This document shows, in pieces, positions 61,513 to 64,000 of a DNA stretch of 64,000 nucleotides. This DNA comes from Azospirillum oleiclasticum (lineage in GTDB: Bacteria; Pseudomonadota; Alphaproteobacteria; Azospirillales; Azospirillaceae): NCBI RefSeq assembly GCF_013423485.1, contig NZ_JABFFR010000001.1, forward strand, positions 434,001 through 498,000. Direction: 5' to 3'. Position 1 is the first letter of the stretch, and each line of letters begins with the position of its first letter. The notes beneath the pieces were generated by a model. The model made no database searches. It was not told where the DNA came from and was given only the letters and a program-made list of their open reading frames with translations. The position numbers were made by a program, and so were the translations under genes.

Positions 61513-63828
61513 ATGCCAGACACCGACGGTTCCGCCATGTACGATGACGATCCGCTGAGCCGCATGGACGCGGCCCCGCCGCCCCCGGCCCGCCCGGCCG
61601 CCTATCTCGACGGCCTGAACCCGTCGCAGCGGGCCGCGGTCGAGGCGCTGGACGGGCCGGTTCTGGTCCTGGCGGGAGCCGGCACGGGCAAGACGCGGGT
61701 GCTGACCACCCGGCTCGCCCATCTGCTCATGACGCGGCGTGCCGCGCCCTTCCAGATCCTGGCGGTGACCTTCACCAACAAGGCGGCGCGCGAGATGCGC
61801 GAACGCGTGGCCGCCCTGGTGGGGGTGGAGCCGGAGGGCTGGTGGCTCGGCACCTTCCACGCCCTGGCGGCGCGCATCCTGCGCCGCCACGCCGAGCTGG
61901 TGGGGCTGAAGTCCAACTTCACCATCCTCGACACCGACGACCAGATCCGTCTGGTCAAGCAGTTGCTGGAAGCGGACAACATCGACGCCAAGAAATGGCC
62001 GCCGCGTCAGATCCTCGGCGTGATCGAACGTTGGAAGGACCGCGGCCTGACCCCCGACCGGCTTTCCGAGAGCGACGGCGGCGATGTGGCCGGGGGGCGG
62101 GTGGTCGCGCTCTACCGAGCGTATCAGGACCGGCTGCGGACGCTGAACGCCTGCGACTTCGGCGACCTGCTGCTGCACAATCTGACCATCTTCCAGAGCC
62201 ACGCCGACGTGTTGGCGGAGTATCACCGGAAGTTCCGCTACATCCTGGTGGACGAGTACCAGGACACCAACGTCGCCCAGTATCTCTGGCTGCGCATCCT
62301 TGCCCAGGCCAGCAAGAACATCTGCTGCGTCGGCGACGAGGACCAGAGCATCTATGCCTGGCGCGGGGCGGAGATCGGCAACATCCTGCGCTTCGAGGCC
62401 GACTTCCCCGGTGCGGCGGTGATCAAGCTGGAGCAGAACTACCGTTCAACCGGCAACATCCTGGCCGCCGCCTCCGGTCTGATCGCCAACAACAAGGGAC
62501 GGCTCGGCAAGACGTTGTGGACCAGCGCCGACGGCGGCGAGCCGGTGCGGGTCAAGGCGGTGTGGGATGGCGAGGAGGAGGCGCGCTGGGCCGCCGACGA
62601 GATCGAGGCGTTGCAGCGCAAGGGCGTGTCGCTTGGCAGCATGGCCGTGCTGGTACGCGCCGGCTTCCAGACCCGCGAGTTCGAGGAGCGCTTCATCACG
62701 CTGGGCCTGCCCTACAAGGTGATCGGCGGCCCGCGCTTCTACGAGCGGCAGGAAATCCGCGACGCCATGGCCTATCTGCGCGTCGTCCACCAGCCCGACG
62801 ACGACCTCGCCTTCGAGCGCATCATCAACGTGCCGAAGCGCGGCATCGGCCCGGCGGCGCTCCAGACCCTCTACCAGACCGCCCGCTTCCGCGGCACCCC
62901 GCTGGCCGAGGCCGGCTGGGCGCTGACCGAGACGGACGAGCTGAAGCCGAAGCTGCGCAACACGCTGCGCTCGCTGCTCCAGGACTTCCACCGCTGGCGG
63001 GCGCTGGCGCAGACCGCGCCGCACACCGACCTCGCCCGGATGGTGTTGGACGAGTCCGGCTACACCCGCATGTGGCAGGAGGACAAGACGCCGGAGGCGC
63101 CGGGCCGGCTGGAGAACCTGAAGGAACTGATCACCGCCATGGCCGAGTTCGAGAATCTCGGCGGCTTCCTGGAGCATGTCGCCCTGGTGATGGAGAACGC
63201 CGAGGCCGCCGGCGTCGATCAGGTGACCCTGATGACCCTGCACGGCGCCAAGGGGCTGGAGTTCGACATCGTCTTCCTGCCAGGCTGGGAGGAGGGCGTC
63301 TTCCCCAATCAGCGCGCGCTCGACGAGACCGGCATCGCCGGGCTGGAGGAGGAGCGGCGGCTCGCCTATGTGGGGCTGACCCGCGCGCGCAAGCGCGCCT
63401 ATGTCAGCCACGCCGCCAACCGGCGGCTCTACGGCAATTGGGTGAGCGCCATCCCCTCCCGCTTCATCGACGAGCTGCCGGGCGACGCGGTGGAGGCGGA
63501 GGCGCAGAGCGGGTTGTTCGCCGGAGCGTCGGGCGCCGGCGGCCAGGCAGGGTTCGGCGGTTTCCGCGAGTCGCCGCGATTCGACTTCCGCGCACCGCAG
63601 CGGCAGGCCCCGATGCGCGGCGTCACGCTGGAGGGCACCGCCTACCATGTCGAGGCGCGCCCGCGCCCCGACGCTCCCTACGCCAAGGGGGCGCGGGTGT
63701 TCCATCAGAAGTTCGGCTATGGCACCGTCGTCGCCATCGAGCAGGACAAGCTGTCCATCGATTTCGACCAGTCCGGCAACAAGAAGGTCATGGACAGCTT
63801 CGTGATGCCGGCCGAGAAGGCGGGATGA
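61513..63828 (+). CDS. UvrD/PcrA-type DNA helicase
   Basis: 771 aa from ATG 61513; ATG 61537 is also possible and the ribosome site is weak. The superfamily 1 motifs are intact: Q-motif LNPSQRAAVEAL, Walker A LAGAGTGKTRVLTTRLAHL, Walker B ILVDEYQDTNVAQY, motif III GDEDQSIYAWRGAEIGNI, YRSTGNIL, and late motifs VTLMTLHGAKGLEFDIVFLPG and EERRLAYVGLTRARKRAYV. The C-terminal KKVMDSFV segment with GYGTVVAIEQDKLSIDF matches the PcrA/UvrD RNA-polymerase-binding tail. It acts in repair and replication restart. Confidence 0.93.
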   Translation: MPDTDGSAMYDDDPLSRMDAAPPPPARPAAYLDGLNPSQRAAVEALDGPVLVLAGAGTGKTRVLTTRLAHLLMTRRAAPFQILAVTFTNKAAREMRERVAALVGVEPEGWWLGTFHALAARILRRHAELVGLKSNFTILDTDDQIRLVKQLLEADNIDAKKWPPRQILGVIERWKDRGLTPDRLSESDGGDVAGGRVVALYRAYQDRLRTLNACDFGDLLLHNLTIFQSHADVLAEYHRKFRYILVDEYQDTNVAQYLWLRILAQASKNICCVGDEDQSIYAWRGAEIGNILRFEADFPGAAVIKLEQNYRSTGNILAAASGLIANNKGRLGKTLWTSADGGEPVRVKAVWDGEEEARWAADEIEALQRKGVSLGSMAVLVRAGFQTREFEERFITLGLPYKVIGGPRFYERQEIRDAMAYLRVVHQPDDDLAFERIINVPKRGIGPAALQTLYQTARFRGTPLAEAGWALTETDELKPKLRNTLRSLLQDFHRWRALAQTAPHTDLARMVLDESGYTRMWQEDKTPEAPGRLENLKELITAMAEFENLGGFLEHVALVMENAEAAGVDQVTLMTLHGAKGLEFDIVFLPGWEEGVFPNQRALDETGIAGLEEERRLAYVGLTRARKRAYVSHAANRRLYGNWVSAIPSRFIDELPGDAVEAEAQSGLFAGASGAGGQAGFGGFRESPRFDFRAPQRQAPMRGVTLEGTAYHVEARPRPDAPYAKGARVFHQKFGYGTVVAIEQDKLSIDFDQSGNKKVMDSFVMPAEKAG

Positions 63829-63889
63829 ATGCTTGCCGTTGATCGTGATCGTGAAGAATCGGACGTTCCTATGAGCGGGGACGGTCTCC

Positions 63890-64000
63890 GTGACCGGTGG
63901 TGACATTGGTGATCCGGAGCGGCGATCGGCCGTTCGTTGGGCGGCCGTTGCCCTCGCGGTGCTGGTCCCGGCGGCGGCCACGGCGACGGTCATCCTCCGC
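63890..64000 (+). CDS. start of a membrane protein gene, cut by the window end
   Basis: The frame opens at GTG 63890 and remains open to the end. It gives MTGGDIGDPERRSAVRWAAVALAVLVPAAATATVILR, a short polar N-terminus followed by a membrane helix. GGGGACGG precedes it. A sensor or diguanylate-type protein would look like this, but too little is present to say. Confidence 0.35.
   Translation, partial: MTGGDIGDPERRSAVRWAAVALAVLVPAAATATVILR

Noticed and set aside
63871..63903. Short ORF starting at ATG 63871
   Set aside because: It stops after ten codons; the overlapping GTG frame at 63890 stays open and encodes a membrane helix.

Overview
The window is about 64 kb of GC-rich, gene-dense chromosome from an alphaproteobacterium. 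The best fit is Rhodospirillales, close to Azospirillum. The pointers are a glnB-glnA pair behind a -24/-12 (sigma-54) promoter, an NDUFA12-MlaD-DUF2155-Aat neighbourhood, a Tpa/TauABC/TauR taurine locus, a split transketolase and PlcP-type lipid remodelling genes. This placement is inferred from gene content, not from a database search. There is no rRNA, CRISPR array, prophage or intact insertion sequence. One tRNA gene (His) is present.

Layout. 1-6235: end of a two-subunit transketolase, a 4-oxalocrotonate-tautomerase-like protein, a DMT exporter, a DsbA/FrnE-type oxidoreductase, a LysR regulator facing a TauE/SafE permease, and a VOC protein. 6236-9876: a compact four-gene operon of two different ATP-grasp ligases, an acyl carrier protein and an alpha/beta-hydrolase, behind a leader with two inverted repeats. 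This is the strongest candidate for an undescribed biosynthetic system. 9906-10859: three small envelope or hypothetical genes. 11084-16986: taurine transamination and uptake (tpa, tauABC) with the MocR-type regulator tauR. 16997-27677: a nitrogen-scavenging locus of allophanate hydrolase (atzF), divergent from a dipeptide-type ABC transporter that runs into atzG-atzE-atzH and an IclR regulator; a near-perfect sigma-54 promoter precedes the transporter. 27681-34501: an RTX protein, a CBS protein, two NarL-type response regulators (one lacking the phosphoacceptor Asp), two small low-complexity genes, a HerA-like ATPase and a periplasmic binding protein.

34589-37203: aroQ-accB-accC and a small winged-helix protein. 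37241-46285: an M3 oligopeptidase, then a lipid block. A diacylglycerol kinase diverges from a PlcP-like phosphoesterase and a GT4 glycosyltransferase across a Pho-box-like array; waaA-lpxK-lpxL and a LysE exporter follow. 46382-51251: NDUFA12, MlaD-like protein, lipoprotein, DUF2155, Aat, an orphan histidine kinase and RNase T2. 51292-54532: a methyltransferase-like protein, the glnB-glnA operon (minus strand) and tRNA-His. 54604-64000: NAD(P)HX repair enzyme, DUF3574 lipoprotein, a PilZ-like small protein, a second CBS protein, YccF, a hypothetical protein, a cyclic-nucleotide-binding/EAL fusion, a third NarL-type regulator, PcrA/UvrD helicase and the start of a further gene.

How it fits together. 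Nitrogen economy is a recurring theme: PII and glutamine synthetase, taurine amine use, and ureido-compound hydrolysis to ammonia, with sigma-54 promoters on two of these units. A second theme is the envelope lipid cycle: phospholipid to diacylglycerol, then to glycolipid or phosphatidate, beside lipid A assembly. GC-rich DNA produces many long antisense ORFs here; these were set aside.
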